Assembly (NCBI GenBank): GCA_025361335.1
Contig: JANYAK010000001.1
Location: 1-43,973, forward strand
Length of the DNA stretch: 43,973 nucleotides
Reading direction: 5' to 3'
Source of the DNA: Coriobacteriia bacterium
Lineage (GTDB): Bacteria; Actinomycetota; Coriobacteriia; Anaerosomatales; PALSA-660
A model generated the notes under the pieces. The model did not search any database, was not told the origin of the DNA, and saw only the letters and a list, made by a program, of their open reading frames with translations. Both the position numbers and the translations under genes were made by a program. Shown here one piece after another: positions 1 through 8,683 of this stretch (positions are counted from its first letter, which is position 1; each line of letters begins with the position of its first letter).

Positions 1-2
1 TG

Positions 3-1019
3 CTCGGCTACTCCGGCGAGGAGCTTGCCAGGATGTCCTGGGCCGAGGTGACCCAGCCGGAGGATCTCGACAAAAGCCTGTCCCAGTTCAACCTGATGCT
101 CTCGGGTCAGGTGGATGATTACGCCTTCGAAAAGGGGTTCGTCTGCAAGGATGGCACGCACCTCTACGCCTACGTTTCCATAGGGTGCGTCCGCAATTAC
201 GACGGTCAGGTCGCGTATGTCCTTGTGCTTTTGGATGACATCACGGAACGAAAGCGCGCCGAGGCGGAAATCCAGGCCCTCCATGCCAGCTTGGAGGAGC
301 GGGTCCAGGAGCGGACCGCGCAACTGCGAGCCGCCATAAAGGAACAGGAATCGTTCAGCTACTCCGTGTCGCACGATCTGCGCTCCCCTCTGCGCGCCAT
401 CGACGGCTTCTCCTTGGCTCTGCTGGAGAATCACTCGTCGGATCTCGACGATCAGGGACGCGCGGACCTGGCCCGAGTCCGTGCGAACGCCAACCGGATG
501 GGCGAGCTCATCGACGGCCTTCTGAGGCTCTCGAGGCTGTCCCGGCAGGAGCTGAGGGTCTCCGAAGTGGACCTGAGCGCCCTGACCGAAGAGGTCGCGG
601 CATCGCTGCGCGAGATCGAGCCCGACCGCGCCGTAACGTTCAGAATCGAGCCGGGCGTTCAGGGTCCCGGAGACCGCGACCTCCTGCGCGTCGTGCTGGA
701 CAACCTGATCGGCAACTCGTGGAAGTTCACGAGCCAGCGGGGGTCTGCGACCATCGAGTTCGGCGCCGATGAACATGACGGCGAGACAGCGTACTTCGTG
801 CGTGACGACGGCGCCGGATTCGACATGGCCTATGCCGACAAGCTCTTCGGGGCTTTCCAGCGGCTGCACGGCCAGGCCGAGTTCCCGGGAACGGGGATCG
901 GACTCGCGACCGCCGCACGGATCGTGCACCGCCATGGAGGGCGGATATGGGCCGAGGGGAAGCCGGGCGACGGGGCGACTTTCTGGTTCACTCTTTGCTC
1001 GAGCACCGGGATCATTTGA
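3..1019 (+). CDS. PAS-domain sensor histidine kinase, 5' end outside window
   Basis: The frame is open from base 3, so the true N-terminus lies upstream of the window. The visible part begins inside a PAS domain (LGYSGEELARMSW...) ending in a DITERKRAEAE linker. A short coiled coil leads to a HisKA dimerisation domain with the phospho-acceptor H-box SVSHDLRSPLRAIDGF. The HATPase domain shows an N-box (LLRVVLDNLIGNSWKF), a G1 box (DDGAGFD), an F-box (LFGAFQRLH) and a G2 box (GTGIGLA). H-box and HATPase resemble the phytochrome-like light/redox kinases that pair with small Rcp1-type regulators, and exactly such a regulator follows 48 nt downstream. The stimulus cannot be read from the sequence because the sensory N-terminus is missing. 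Confidence 0.93.
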   Translation, partial: LGYSGEELARMSWAEVTQPEDLDKSLSQFNLMLSGQVDDYAFEKGFVCKDGTHLYAYVSIGCVRNYDGQVAYVLVLLDDITERKRAEAEIQALHASLEERVQERTAQLRAAIKEQESFSYSVSHDLRSPLRAIDGFSLALLENHSSDLDDQGRADLARVRANANRMGELIDGLLRLSRLSRQELRVSEVDLSALTEEVAASLREIEPDRAVTFRIEPGVQGPGDRDLLRVVLDNLIGNSWKFTSQRGSATIEFGADEHDGETAYFVRDDGAGFDMAYADKLFGAFQRLHGQAEFPGTGIGLATAARIVHRHGGRIWAEGKPGDGATFWFTLCSSTGII

Positions 1020-1067
1020 GCCTGCACGCAACTGGCCGTCCGGCCAAGGAAAGGATGGGCGAGACTC

Positions 1068-1520
1068 ATGCAGCAGCTTCACGAGATCCTCCTCGTAGAG
1101 GACAACCCAGACGACGCCGAGCTCGCGCAGCGCGCGCTCCGGCGCAACAAGATCGCGAACAAGGTGACCCTCGTGCAAGATGGCGCTCAGGCCATCGACT
1201 ACCTCTTCGACACGGGCGAGTTCGCAGGCCGCGACCCCTCTGACAACCCCTGTCTCGTTTTGCTCGACCTCAAGCTGCCCAAGGTCGACGGTCTCGAGGT
1301 CCTGAAGCGCATCCGTGGAGACGATCGCACGAAGCTGATCCCGGTGGTCGTACTCACCTCCTCGTCCGAGGAGCCGGATCTGGTGGACAGCTACAACTTG
1401 GGCGCCAACAGCTACATCAGGAAGCCGGTGGACTTCGAACAGTTCGTGAAGGCCGTCCAGCAGCTCGGGATGTACTGGCTGGTGCTCAACGAGCCGCCAC
1501 CAACCGTCAGGGGCTCGTGA
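1068..1520 (+). CDS. Single-domain response regulator, Rcp1-like
   Basis: A 150-residue stand-alone receiver domain. It shows the acidic pair ED at 11-12, the phospho-acceptor D67 in LVLLDLKLP, the T/S switch in [12 protein letters not shown] and the conserved Lys in [11 protein letters not shown]. There is no output domain, so it probably relays phosphate or acts by protein contact. The inserted loop around [14 protein letters not shown] is typical of Rcp1-type regulators of phytochrome-like kinases. It sits between its probable cognate kinase and a receiver-phosphatase; its stop codon is 1 nt before the next GTG start, so the three are likely co-transcribed. Confidence 0.93.
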   Translation: MQQLHEILLVEDNPDDAELAQRALRRNKIANKVTLVQDGAQAIDYLFDTGEFAGRDPSDNPCLVLLDLKLPKVDGLEVLKRIRGDDRTKLIPVVVLTSSSEEPDLVDSYNLGANSYIRKPVDFEQFVKAVQQLGMYWLVLNEPPPTVRGS

Positions 1521-1521
1521 C

Positions 1522-3165
1522 GTGCCGGGCCCGCTTCGGGTCCTGGTCGTGGAGGACAACCCCGACGACGCCGAGCTTGTTCTGCGTCAACTGCGGCGTG
1601 CCGGCCTCGACCTCACATCGCGGCGCGTCGACACCGTCGACGACGTGCGTTCCGCGATAGACGCGTTCGGGTGGGACATCGTGCTCGCCGACTACAACCT
1701 GCCGACGTTCAGCGGCGTCGACACGCTCGCGATCCTTGCCGAGCGCGGTGTCGACGTACCCCTGATCCTCGTGTCGGGAGCCATCGACATCCCGACGGCG
1801 CTCGCCGCGATGAAGGCTGGCGCGCGTGACTTCATCCTCAAGGACGACCTGCAGCGGCTGCCCTCGGTCGTCGAGCGCGAGGTGGCCGAGGCGCAGGAGC
1901 GTCGCAAGAAGCGTGTGGCCGAAAGGGAGCGAGACAGCGCGCTCGCGGAGCTGCAGGAGGCGAACACCCAGCTGCGGTCGTTCACCCGTCTGACCGACGT
2001 CCCGCTGGCGGGGACGACGCAGACGCAGCTGCTCGAAAGCCTGCTGAGTCGCATCGTCGATGCGCTCGGCGCCGACGGCGCGACGATCCTGTTGCTTGAT
2101 GAGAACGCCCACCTGGCCGCCCGCGCCGCCGTGGGACCCGCTGCGGGCGTCACAGATGCGGCGCAGATCGGGTCCGGCTTCTCAGGCAAGATCGCGGCCG
2201 AGGATCGGCCCATGTACATCGCCGACGCCGCGAGCGACCCGCGCGTGCGGGCGGGAGTGCGGCGCACGGGGCTGCGATCCATGCTCGGCGTGCCGATGCA
2301 CTACGCCGGCAAGGTCGTCGGAGTGCTGCACGTAGACTGGTGCCGGGTGTACGAGCCCCCGGCGTGGGAGATCCCCCTGCTTGAAATCGCGGCGGACCGC
2401 TGCGCGATCGCGGTCGAGAACGTGCGCATCTACGAGCACGAGCACGACATCGCCCAGACCCTGCAGAAGGCGCTGTTGTCGCCTTCCATCAGCATCCATG
2501 GCTTGGACATCGGCTACTTCTACGGCTCCGCGACATCGGAGACGCTGGTCGGCGGCGACTTCTATGACGTATTCGAGATACGGCCGGGGCACGTGGCCTT
2601 CTCGATCGGAGACGTCTCAGGCAAGGGCATGGGAGCCGCTACCGTCACGGCTCTCGCGAAGAACACCTTGCGGGCGCTCGGCATCGAGGGGTTGCCTCCC
2701 GAAACGGTCCTGGCTAAGAGCAACGCCGTGGTGTCCAGGTTCACGCATGCGGACACGTTCATCACCGGGATATACGGCCTGATAGACACCGGGAGTCTGC
2801 GTCTGACCTATTGCAGCGCCGGCCACCCGCCCCCCGCGGTCGTAGGATCCACTGGAGTGCGGTTGCTGACGGAGCATGGTCCGGTGCTTGGAGCCATCCC
2901 GGGTGCGGACTACACCTGCGCCGTCGAACACTTGGAGCGCGACGAGGCCGTCGTGCTCTACACGGACGGCCTGACCGAGGCGCGCAGTCCCGAAGGCGAC
3001 TTCTATGGAGAAGAACGCCTCGTGGAACGCCTGGGATCCATGACCGGAGCGGCGCCTCAGGACATCGCGACGAGGCTGTTCGAGGATATCTGGGAGTTCT
3101 CGGGCGGCAAGCTCCGCGACGACGTGGCCATCCTCGTTCTCAAGCCGAACGCTCCGACCCCCTGA
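1522..3165 (+). CDS. Response regulator with GAF and SpoIIE-type PP2C phosphatase domains
   Basis: 547 residues with a GTG start 1 nt after the preceding stop. Residues 1-120 are a receiver domain (ED at 11-12, phospho-acceptor D57, K107). A coiled coil follows (about 115-155), then a GAF domain (about 165-300). Residues 320-540 are a PPM/SpoIIE serine phosphatase with the metal-binding motifs GGDFYD (344-349), GDVSGKG (363-369), a SAGHPP segment, LYTDGLTEAR and a terminal RDDVAILVL. Proteins of this build are RsbU/RsbP-like: phosphorylation of the receiver switches a phosphatase that acts on an anti-sigma antagonist. No anti-sigma factor or antagonist is encoded nearby, so the substrate must be elsewhere. 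Confidence 0.93.
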   Translation: MPGPLRVLVVEDNPDDAELVLRQLRRAGLDLTSRRVDTVDDVRSAIDAFGWDIVLADYNLPTFSGVDTLAILAERGVDVPLILVSGAIDIPTALAAMKAGARDFILKDDLQRLPSVVEREVAEAQERRKKRVAERERDSALAELQEANTQLRSFTRLTDVPLAGTTQTQLLESLLSRIVDALGADGATILLLDENAHLAARAAVGPAAGVTDAAQIGSGFSGKIAAEDRPMYIADAASDPRVRAGVRRTGLRSMLGVPMHYAGKVVGVLHVDWCRVYEPPAWEIPLLEIAADRCAIAVENVRIYEHEHDIAQTLQKALLSPSISIHGLDIGYFYGSATSETLVGGDFYDVFEIRPGHVAFSIGDVSGKGMGAATVTALAKNTLRALGIEGLPPETVLAKSNAVVSRFTHADTFITGIYGLIDTGSLRLTYCSAGHPPPAVVGSTGVRLLTEHGPVLGAIPGADYTCAVEHLERDEAVVLYTDGLTEARSPEGDFYGEERLVERLGSMTGAAPQDIATRLFEDIWEFSGGKLRDDVAILVLKPNAPTP

Positions 3166-3262
3166 CCGGTCGGCCACGGCCGCCGACGCCGACGCCCGTC
3201 GGCCCGCCCCGATGACCGCCACGGCCCGGTTGACCCGCTCAGATGCGGGTACCTTGAATCAC

Positions 3263-3535
3263 ATGGACCTGTTCAAGACCGATAGAGCCAAACACGCGAC
3301 TCTTGCCCGGGCATGGGTCGTCCCCGAGCCGAGCCGATGCGTGCAGTGCGGCGTCTGCTCGTTCCATTGCCCCGTGCGCATAGACGTGCGGCGACATGTG
3401 TGGCTGGCCGAACCGGTGACCGACAGCAAGTGCCTCACATGCGCGGAGTGCGTGAGGCGATGCCCGCGGGGGTTGTTGCGCTTCCAGCGCATCCCGGCCG
3501 CCATGGCCCCCGGCACGGACCCCAGGGACATCTGA
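3263..3535 (+). CDS. Two-cluster 4Fe-4S ferredoxin-like protein
   Basis: A 90-residue protein with two cysteine sets: C26, C29, C32 and C36 (CVQCGVCSFHCP), then C57, C60, C63 and C67 (CLTCAECVRRCP). This is the pattern of a bacterial 2[4Fe-4S] ferredoxin, or of the Fe-S subunit of a membrane-bound electron-transfer complex. The stop lies 1 nt before the FAD oxidoreductase, so the two are almost certainly co-translated and may form one complex. The ATG at 3263 is preferred because conservation begins there; an upstream in-frame ATG at 3212 is possible, and neither has a clear ribosome binding site. Likely role: one-electron carrier between the flavoprotein and the membrane cytochrome. Confidence 0.88.
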   Translation: MDLFKTDRAKHATLARAWVVPEPSRCVQCGVCSFHCPVRIDVRRHVWLAEPVTDSKCLTCAECVRRCPRGLLRFQRIPAAMAPGTDPRDI

Positions 3536-3536
3536 C

Positions 3537-4853
3537 ATGGCAAGTCGCCATGTGCTGATCGGGAGCGGTCCCGCCTCGATGTCAGCCGCCGAGACGATCC
3601 GGAGCCTCGACTCCGAGGCGGAGATAACGGTCGTGGGGGCCGAACGTTACGGCTACTACTCGCGCCCCGGTTTGGCGTACTACCTGGCGAAGGAGGTGCC
3701 CGAAGGCCGGCTGTTCCCCTTTGCGCCCGAGGACTTCTCGCGACTCGGTCTCGTGTGGATCAACGAGCGAGCCGTCAAGGTCGACCCCGCAGGTCACGCG
3801 GTGACCTTGGCCAGCGGCCGCGTTCTTCCATACGACCGCCTCCTGCTTGCAACGGGTGCATGGGCGATACCTCTTGACGTGCCCGGCGCGGAGTTGGACG
3901 GCGTGACCAAGCTCGACGACATGCACGACGCCCGGGATCTGATCCGGAGGAGCCGCAGGGCCAAGTCCGCCGTGGTGGTAGGGGGCGGCATCACCGCGCT
4001 GGAGATCACCGAGGGACTGTGTTCCCGGCGGCTCGACGTTCACTACTTCATGCGAAAGGACCGCTACTGGGGCAACGTCCTGTCGGAGTCCGAGTCCCGC
4101 ATCGTCGAAGAGGGGCTGGCGCGGCGCGGGGTGCGGATCCACCACTTCACCGAGCTGCGCCGGATTTTGGGGGCCGACGGGCAGGTCACGGGAGTGGAGA
4201 CCGGGGAGGGTGCCCGGATCCCGTGTGACCTCGTGGCTGTGGCCATAGGCGTTCTCCCTCAGAAGGACCTCGCCGAGCAGGCCGGGCTCGTCTGCGCGCG
4301 CGGCGTCCTTGTCGACCAGTACCTGGGCTCGAGCGACCCGGACATCTTCGCCGCCGGCGATCTCGCCGAGGTGAGCGACCCCGTCACGGGCCAGGGCACC
4401 GTGGAGGTCCTGTGGAACTCGGCGGTGGTGAAGGGCAGAGTCGCCGGACGCAACATGGCCCTGGGACAAGGCCAGGCCTACGTCCCGGTCGCCCCCCTCA
4501 ACGTGACAAGGCTTGCGGGATCGCGGATCACCATCATGGGCACGGTCGGGAGCGGCGGGGACTCCGACGTCCAAGGCATCGTTCGCGGGGACAGCGAGAC
4601 CTGGCGCCGCTTGGGCAGCGGACCGGTCGTCGAGGCGCAGGTCGGCGACGCCCACGTCCGGCTCGCGTTGGGAGACAGCACGATCATCGGGGCGGTCGTG
4701 ATGGGAGACCAGTCTCTCTCCTTCCCGCTCCAGGAGCTGATAGGCGGCGGCGTCGACATCGGCGCGATCCGCACGGACCTGATGCAGCCCGCGGCACCGG
4801 TGGGGCGACTGATCGACGACCTCTGGATGGGCTGGAAGGGGTATCGTGCCTGA
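3537..4853 (+). CDS. FAD-dependent pyridine nucleotide-disulfide oxidoreductase
   Basis: 438 residues of the NirB N-terminal / NADH-oxidase-like class II flavoprotein family. An FAD-binding Rossmann motif (GSGPAS, 9-14) opens the protein. Further motifs are an ATGAW segment near 100, the NAD(P)-binding VVVGGGITALE near 150 and the second FAD motif DIFAAGDLAE near 265. No CxxxxC redox disulfide is visible, so it is not a thiol reductase; it probably oxidises NAD(P)H and passes electrons to the adjacent ferredoxin and cytochromes. Its end overlaps the GTG of the cytochrome b-like gene by 8 nt, which indicates translational coupling. The natural electron donor is inference. Confidence 0.9.
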   Translation: MASRHVLIGSGPASMSAAETIRSLDSEAEITVVGAERYGYYSRPGLAYYLAKEVPEGRLFPFAPEDFSRLGLVWINERAVKVDPAGHAVTLASGRVLPYDRLLLATGAWAIPLDVPGAELDGVTKLDDMHDARDLIRRSRRAKSAVVVGGGITALEITEGLCSRRLDVHYFMRKDRYWGNVLSESESRIVEEGLARRGVRIHHFTELRRILGADGQVTGVETGEGARIPCDLVAVAIGVLPQKDLAEQAGLVCARGVLVDQYLGSSDPDIFAAGDLAEVSDPVTGQGTVEVLWNSAVVKGRVAGRNMALGQGQAYVPVAPLNVTRLAGSRITIMGTVGSGGDSDVQGIVRGDSETWRRLGSGPVVEAQVGDAHVRLALGDSTIIGAVVMGDQSLSFPLQELIGGGVDIGAIRTDLMQPAAPVGRLIDDLWMGWKGYRA

Positions 4854-5415
4854 GCACCGCTGGAAGCTCGCATATCCTCTCGTCGCAGTCGCCGTCACGG
4901 CGATCTATCTCGTCGCGTATCTGCAGGCCGGCGCGTTCCCCGCCGCATCAGGTCTCGTCGGCCACGGCATCGGCATCGTCGGATCCGTCCTCATGCTCAT
5001 GACCGAGACCCTGTACTCGATCCGCAAGCGACTGGCGGACGCCCGGTGGGGAAACATGGCGGGCTGGCTGGGCTTTCACATGTTCACGGGTCTTCTCGGC
5101 CCCTACATGGTTCTGTTGCACACGACCTTCAGGTTCCGGGGCCTGGCCGGCGTCGCCCTGCTCCTGACGGTCGTCGTGGTCCTCAGCGGTCTCGTCGGGC
5201 GATACGTGTACACCGCCATGCCGCGCACCCTCGAGGGCGCCGATGACGTAGTGCCGGGCGCTGTGGTCCGAGACGGTCTCTCGCGCAAGCTCGCCTCGCG
5301 CCGGCAGGCTTTGGCGATGTGGTACTCGTTCCACGTCCCTCTGACGTGGGCCCTTTTCGCGACGGCTCTGGTGCACGCAGCCGGGGGCCTCTTCTACGCG
5401 ACGCTGCAGCGATGA
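4846..5415 (+). CDS. Di-heme cytochrome b-like integral membrane protein
   Basis: 189 residues with a GTG start overlapping the upstream stop. Five hydrophobic segments are visible (about 8-28, 36-56, 72-94, 98-118 and 160-186). Two segments each carry a histidine pair spaced H-x13-H: H78/H92 and H163/H177. That is the spacing used to bind two stacked b hemes between two transmembrane helices. The protein belongs broadly with the small cytochrome b / ferric-reductase-like membrane proteins. Its position between a cytoplasmic flavoprotein-ferredoxin pair and an exported multiheme cytochrome makes it the likely transmembrane conduit or a quinone-interacting subunit. The heme count is inferred from the histidines only. 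Confidence 0.82.
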   Translation: MPEHRWKLAYPLVAVAVTAIYLVAYLQAGAFPAASGLVGHGIGIVGSVLMLMTETLYSIRKRLADARWGNMAGWLGFHMFTGLLGPYMVLLHTTFRFRGLAGVALLLTVVVVLSGLVGRYVYTAMPRTLEGADDVVPGAVVRDGLSRKLASRRQALAMWYSFHVPLTWALFATALVHAAGGLFYATLQR

Positions 5416-5434
5416 CGGCCGAGGGGTGAACAGA

Positions 5435-6469
5435 GTGGGCGACCGTTTGGGCTTCATGTCCGCTGCGGGAGTCGCGGCGGCCGCCATCGCCCTGCTCGGC
5501 CTCGCGGCGTGGGCCGTCGTGGGGGGGCCCGCCATGTTCGACCCCGGGCCCCTCAACGCGGTGGCGAAGACGCAGACGCTCGGAGGTGTCGCGAGTCATG
5601 CGCAGCTCGTGGGCTGTGAGGGGTGCCACACGCCCCTCTGGAGCCCGGTGACGATGGCCGACAAGTGCGTCGGCTGCCACACGGACGTCCGCGACCAGAT
5701 GGCCTCCGGCAAAGGCCTTCACGGTCGCCTTTTCCAAGGGCTCGCGTCGCCCACTTGTCGCGGCTGTCACGTGGAACACCGCGGTCCCGATGCCCCGCTC
5801 ACCGTTGCGGACGCCAGCTTCCCGCATGACCTGACGGGATACTCACTGCGCGGCCACAGAGCGACGGCACGTGGCGCGAAGGTCACGTGCGCGGACTGCC
5901 ACACCATCGATCTGGCGCATTTCGACCAAAGCACGTGCTCGGCCTGTCACTCGGCACTCGATGCCGCCTTCATGGCCAGGCACGAACGGGGATTCGGCGC
6001 GCAGTGCCTGACGTGTCACGATGGATCAGGCCGCTTCGGCTCCGACTTCGACCACGCCAAGCTTCCATTCAAGCTCGCGGGAAGGCACGCCGGGGTGGCC
6101 TGCGGGAGATGCCACGCCGACACCCGATCCGTCCAGGCGTTCAGGGCCACGCCCAGCGACTGCTACCACTGCCACGCCAACGTCGACAGGCACCGTGGTG
6201 CGTTCGGGCGGCAGTGCGGAGGGTGTCACACACCGGCGGGCTGGAGTGGCGCCAGGTTCGACCACACGGCGTTCCCCGTCGATCACGGGCGCGAGCAGCA
6301 GGCAGCCACCTGCCGGACATGCCATCCGACCGACATCAGCGCGTACACGTGCTTCGGCTGCCACGAACACACTCCCGCGAACATCCAAGCCCAGCACGAG
6401 GGCCGCTCGCTCGCGGCGCTCGCCGACTGCATACGCTGCCATGCCGGCGGGCGCACCAGCGGGGACTAG
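5435..6469 (+). CDS. Membrane-anchored dodecaheme c-type cytochrome
   Basis: 344 residues with twelve CxxCH heme-attachment motifs; their first Cys lie at 61, 78, 108, 152, 168, 191, 223, 243, 261, 293, 306 and 332. An uncleaved-looking N-terminal hydrophobic segment (about 8-30) would tether it outside the membrane. Many extra histidines (for example in HVEH, HERGF, FDHAKLPF, FDHTAFPVDH) can serve as distal ligands, and the repeated FDHxxxPF-type spacing resembles cytochrome c7/c554-like modules. The GTG at 5435 is chosen because a GAGGGG lies 8 nt upstream; the in-frame GTG at 5426 abuts that site. It ends the redox operon and is its likely terminal electron outlet. Confidence 0.93.
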   Translation: MGDRLGFMSAAGVAAAAIALLGLAAWAVVGGPAMFDPGPLNAVAKTQTLGGVASHAQLVGCEGCHTPLWSPVTMADKCVGCHTDVRDQMASGKGLHGRLFQGLASPTCRGCHVEHRGPDAPLTVADASFPHDLTGYSLRGHRATARGAKVTCADCHTIDLAHFDQSTCSACHSALDAAFMARHERGFGAQCLTCHDGSGRFGSDFDHAKLPFKLAGRHAGVACGRCHADTRSVQAFRATPSDCYHCHANVDRHRGAFGRQCGGCHTPAGWSGARFDHTAFPVDHGREQQAATCRTCHPTDISAYTCFGCHEHTPANIQAQHEGRSLAALADCIRCHAGGRTSGD

Positions 6470-6550
6470 GGTCCGGGACGCGAGGCAGGGTCGCCCCTAC
6501 GGGGGATACACACCCGAAGGGAACCACGGTCCAGCGAGGGAGTGTGCGTG

Positions 6551-7045
6551 ATGCGGATGCATGCCGACGGCTCGTTCGACGAAGAGGACCTCGTACGCGA
6601 GGAAGGCATCCTGGTGTCCCACAGCAGCGGCCGCGAGGTCGGGCCCGAGGACCGGGATCGCACCCCGAGCGACTACGTCGAGGACCCGAACGCTGATGAC
6701 GGCGTGCCCGGGACCGAGGACGACCTGCCGTACGACTTCGGCGTCGAGATCATCGAAGCGGCTGACCACGTCGTGAATGGGCCGGGCCACGTGAACGCGG
6801 GGTTCGGCGGCATGGGCAAGACAGGGTCCGACGATGACGCCGACGAGACCCCCCTGGGCGGGCCCGAAGAGCGCGAGCTGTGGCGCATCCAGCGAGCACT
6901 CATCGGCGAATCCGACGCCGAGGAGGAGCACATGCGGGGGCTCGAAGACCTCGATGTGGAACGGATCCTCGACGCGGAGGCCGAGGGAGCGGAGGATCCG
7001 CTGCCCGACTTTCCCGAGGGCGAAAGCGCGACTGGAGCCAGCTAG
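6551..7045 (+). CDS. Acidic hypothetical protein
   Basis: A 164-residue, strongly acidic, soluble-looking protein rich in Asp, Glu and Gly. It has no signal peptide, transmembrane segment or motif I recognise; the middle holds a Gly-rich stretch (HVNAGFGGMGKTG). The ATG at 6551 is preferred over the GTG at 6542 because a GAGGGAG lies 8 nt upstream of it. Codon use matches the neighbours (GC-rich third positions), so it is likely real. It stands between the cytochrome operon and the convergent sortase and could be either a last member of the operon or independent. Confidence 0.6.
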   Translation: MRMHADGSFDEEDLVREEGILVSHSSGREVGPEDRDRTPSDYVEDPNADDGVPGTEDDLPYDFGVEIIEAADHVVNGPGHVNAGFGGMGKTGSDDDADETPLGGPEERELWRIQRALIGESDAEEEHMRGLEDLDVERILDAEAEGAEDPLPDFPEGESATGAS

Positions 7046-7068
7046 GACGCGCCTCCGCCCGCCGGCGC

Positions 7069-7710
7069 CTACGGTGCGACCGGGAGAGCGACGACGACCG
7101 TCCGCTTGTCGCCCATCTCCCGCGGCCGACAGGTATACAGCGTCAAACGCTCCTGGCCCGATTGCTCCAGTATCCGCGTGTCCGTCGGTCCCACGTCGAA
7201 CACCTTCGAGACCCGGTAGTCATGCTCTTTGCCCGCCCAGTACAGGATGATCGGGTCTCCTGCGCGCAGCCGGTACAACAGGGAGAACACGCCAAGGTTC
7301 CGATGGCCGGCCAGCACCACGTTGTCGCCGGCGCCTGGGTCCGCTGTGCCCGCGTGATGGTACGTCCCCTTGGAGAGGGCGCGTTCGGGGTCGCCACCCG
7401 CGACGCCGACGTTGACGCCGAGACGGGGGATCACGAGACGCCGCCCCTTCGGGATCCCGCCCACGGCAGACGGGCTCATCCGTTGGCTCTTGGGGATCGG
7501 TCCCGAAGTCGCGATCACAGCACGGGCCGGTTGTTCCCTCGGATCCGGGGGCTGAGAGGGCGCGTCGGCGAACGCGGACTTGTACGGGTTCGTGGTGGGG
7601 ACGAGGCCGAGCACGTAGGCGATGTCCGCACCGTAGAGCCACACGAGGATACCGACAGCCGCCATCGCCGAGACGAGTGCCGCGACGCGGAGACCGCCGA
7701 CCCGTCGCAT
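7069..7710 (-). CDS. Class E-type sortase
   Basis: About 213 residues with an N-terminal transmembrane anchor (VAALVSAMAAVGILVWL), a Pro-rich spacer and a sortase beta-barrel. The catalytic triad is recognisable: His in VLAGHRN (about 136), Cys in TLYTC (about 194) and Arg in GDKRTVVVAL (about 203). Sortases cleave a surface protein between Thr and Gly of a C-terminal signal and join it to the cell wall. The ATG at 7710 is preferred because GGAGG precedes it by 8 nt; an upstream in-frame ATG at 7737 overlaps the end of the preceding gene and has no such site. The preceding gene encodes an LLRTG-ending surface protein, a probable dedicated substrate. Confidence 0.92.
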   Translation of the reverse strand: MRRVGGLRVAALVSAMAAVGILVWLYGADIAYVLGLVPTTNPYKSAFADAPSQPPDPREQPARAVIATSGPIPKSQRMSPSAVGGIPKGRRLVIPRLGVNVGVAGGDPERALSKGTYHHAGTADPGAGDNVVLAGHRNLGVFSLLYRLRAGDPIILYWAGKEHDYRVSKVFDVGPTDTRILEQSGQERLTLYTCRPREMGDKRTVVVALPVAP

Positions 7711-7729
7711 CGGCGGAGCCTCCCGCCCG

Positions 7730-8683
7730 TCAGACATGCAGGCGGCGCCGCCTGTCCAGAACGAGGAACGCCACGGCCGCGAGCAGGAACATCACGGCGA
7801 GCGCCAGCCACGGCCGATCGTCCACACCGGTGCGCAGCAGGGTGGCGCTGCCGGCCTGCGACACGGTCGGGCCCGACAGCTGTAGGGCGGTCTGGTCGGA
7901 TGCGACACTCGCCTGGTTGCGGATCGCGGTCCCGCGCGCCAAACCTGCCTTGACCGTCGATCGGAATGTCAGCACAGCCTGCGCCTTGGGCGCGAGGGTG
8001 CCCACATCCCAACGGAGATTCGGTGCGCCGGTCGCGTTGGCCCCGATGCCGGTGATCGAGCCGGCCACGTAGGCCGTCTGCGACGGGACCGTGTCCTGGA
8101 CGATGACGGTCGTGGCGGGATCGATCCCCGAGTTCGTCACGGTGATGGTCCACTCGATCGCGTCACCCGCCATGAGCGACCCGCCGTTGACGTCGCGCGC
8201 GGTCTTGGTGATCTCGAGGGATCGCGCGGTCGCGCACAGCCCGTTGGTGATGTGATTCGCATCCAGCGTGACCGCGCCCGTCTCCGCGAGCAGTTGCCCT
8301 TGGATCACCGCACCGGTCTGTGCCGCGATGGAGACACCCGCGAACAGATGTCCCTTGAACGCGGAGCCCGTCCCCAAGGTCGCCGAGCTCGGCACCACCC
8401 AGAACACGCGGCAGAATCGAGCGCCGTTGATGAGACTCACGGCGGCACCCGACATCAGGGTGAGATCGCTTGTGGACCTGAGGATGAAGACGGCGTCGGG
8501 GTTGCCCTGAGCGTCCAGAGTGAGCGTCGCGTTGGTGCTGATGAGAAGGCCACCCGCCTGTCCCACGTAGACACCGGGAGTCAGCGTCACGTTGCTGAGG
8601 TCGTGGTCGAGCGTCGCGGTGACCGCTCGGCCGGATGCGTTGGTGAACGCGGTCACCAGGTCGGTGTGGGCTTGGATCGCCAC
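7730..8683 (-). CDS. Ice-binding-like (DUF3494) surface protein with sortase signal; N-terminus missing
   Basis: 317 residues from a GTG. The first part matches the ice-binding/adhesin beta-solenoid family (LTPGVYVGQAGGLLIS, AVFILRSTSDLTL, VFWVVPSSATLGTGSAFKG, VIQGQLLAETGAVTLDANHI). A DUF11-like beta domain follows (LEITKTARDVNGG...). The C-terminus has a cell-wall sorting signal: LLRTG (282-286), a hydrophobic helix and an RRRR tail. Family members normally start with a signal peptide and about 60 further solenoid residues. Here the frame closes at a TGA (8753-8755) only 23 codons upstream, and no homologous sequence is seen in other frames. It therefore looks like a 5'-truncated gene that could not be exported as it stands. 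It overlaps the upstream end of the sortase region, implying one operon. Confidence 0.78.
   Translation of the reverse strand: MAIQAHTDLVTAFTNASGRAVTATLDHDLSNVTLTPGVYVGQAGGLLISTNATLTLDAQGNPDAVFILRSTSDLTLMSGAAVSLINGARFCRVFWVVPSSATLGTGSAFKGHLFAGVSIAAQTGAVIQGQLLAETGAVTLDANHITNGLCATARSLEITKTARDVNGGSLMAGDAIEWTITVTNSGIDPATTVIVQDTVPSQTAYVAGSITGIGANATGAPNLRWDVGTLAPKAQAVLTFRSTVKAGLARGTAIRNQASVASDQTALQLSGPTVSQAGSATLLRTGVDDRPWLALAVMFLLAAVAFLVLDRRRRLHV

Noticed and set aside
3212-3535. The ferredoxin at 3263-3535 as a second HgcB
   Set aside because: It has two cluster motifs but no C-terminal Cys pair and no lone Cys after the second cluster, and it belongs to the cytochrome operon.
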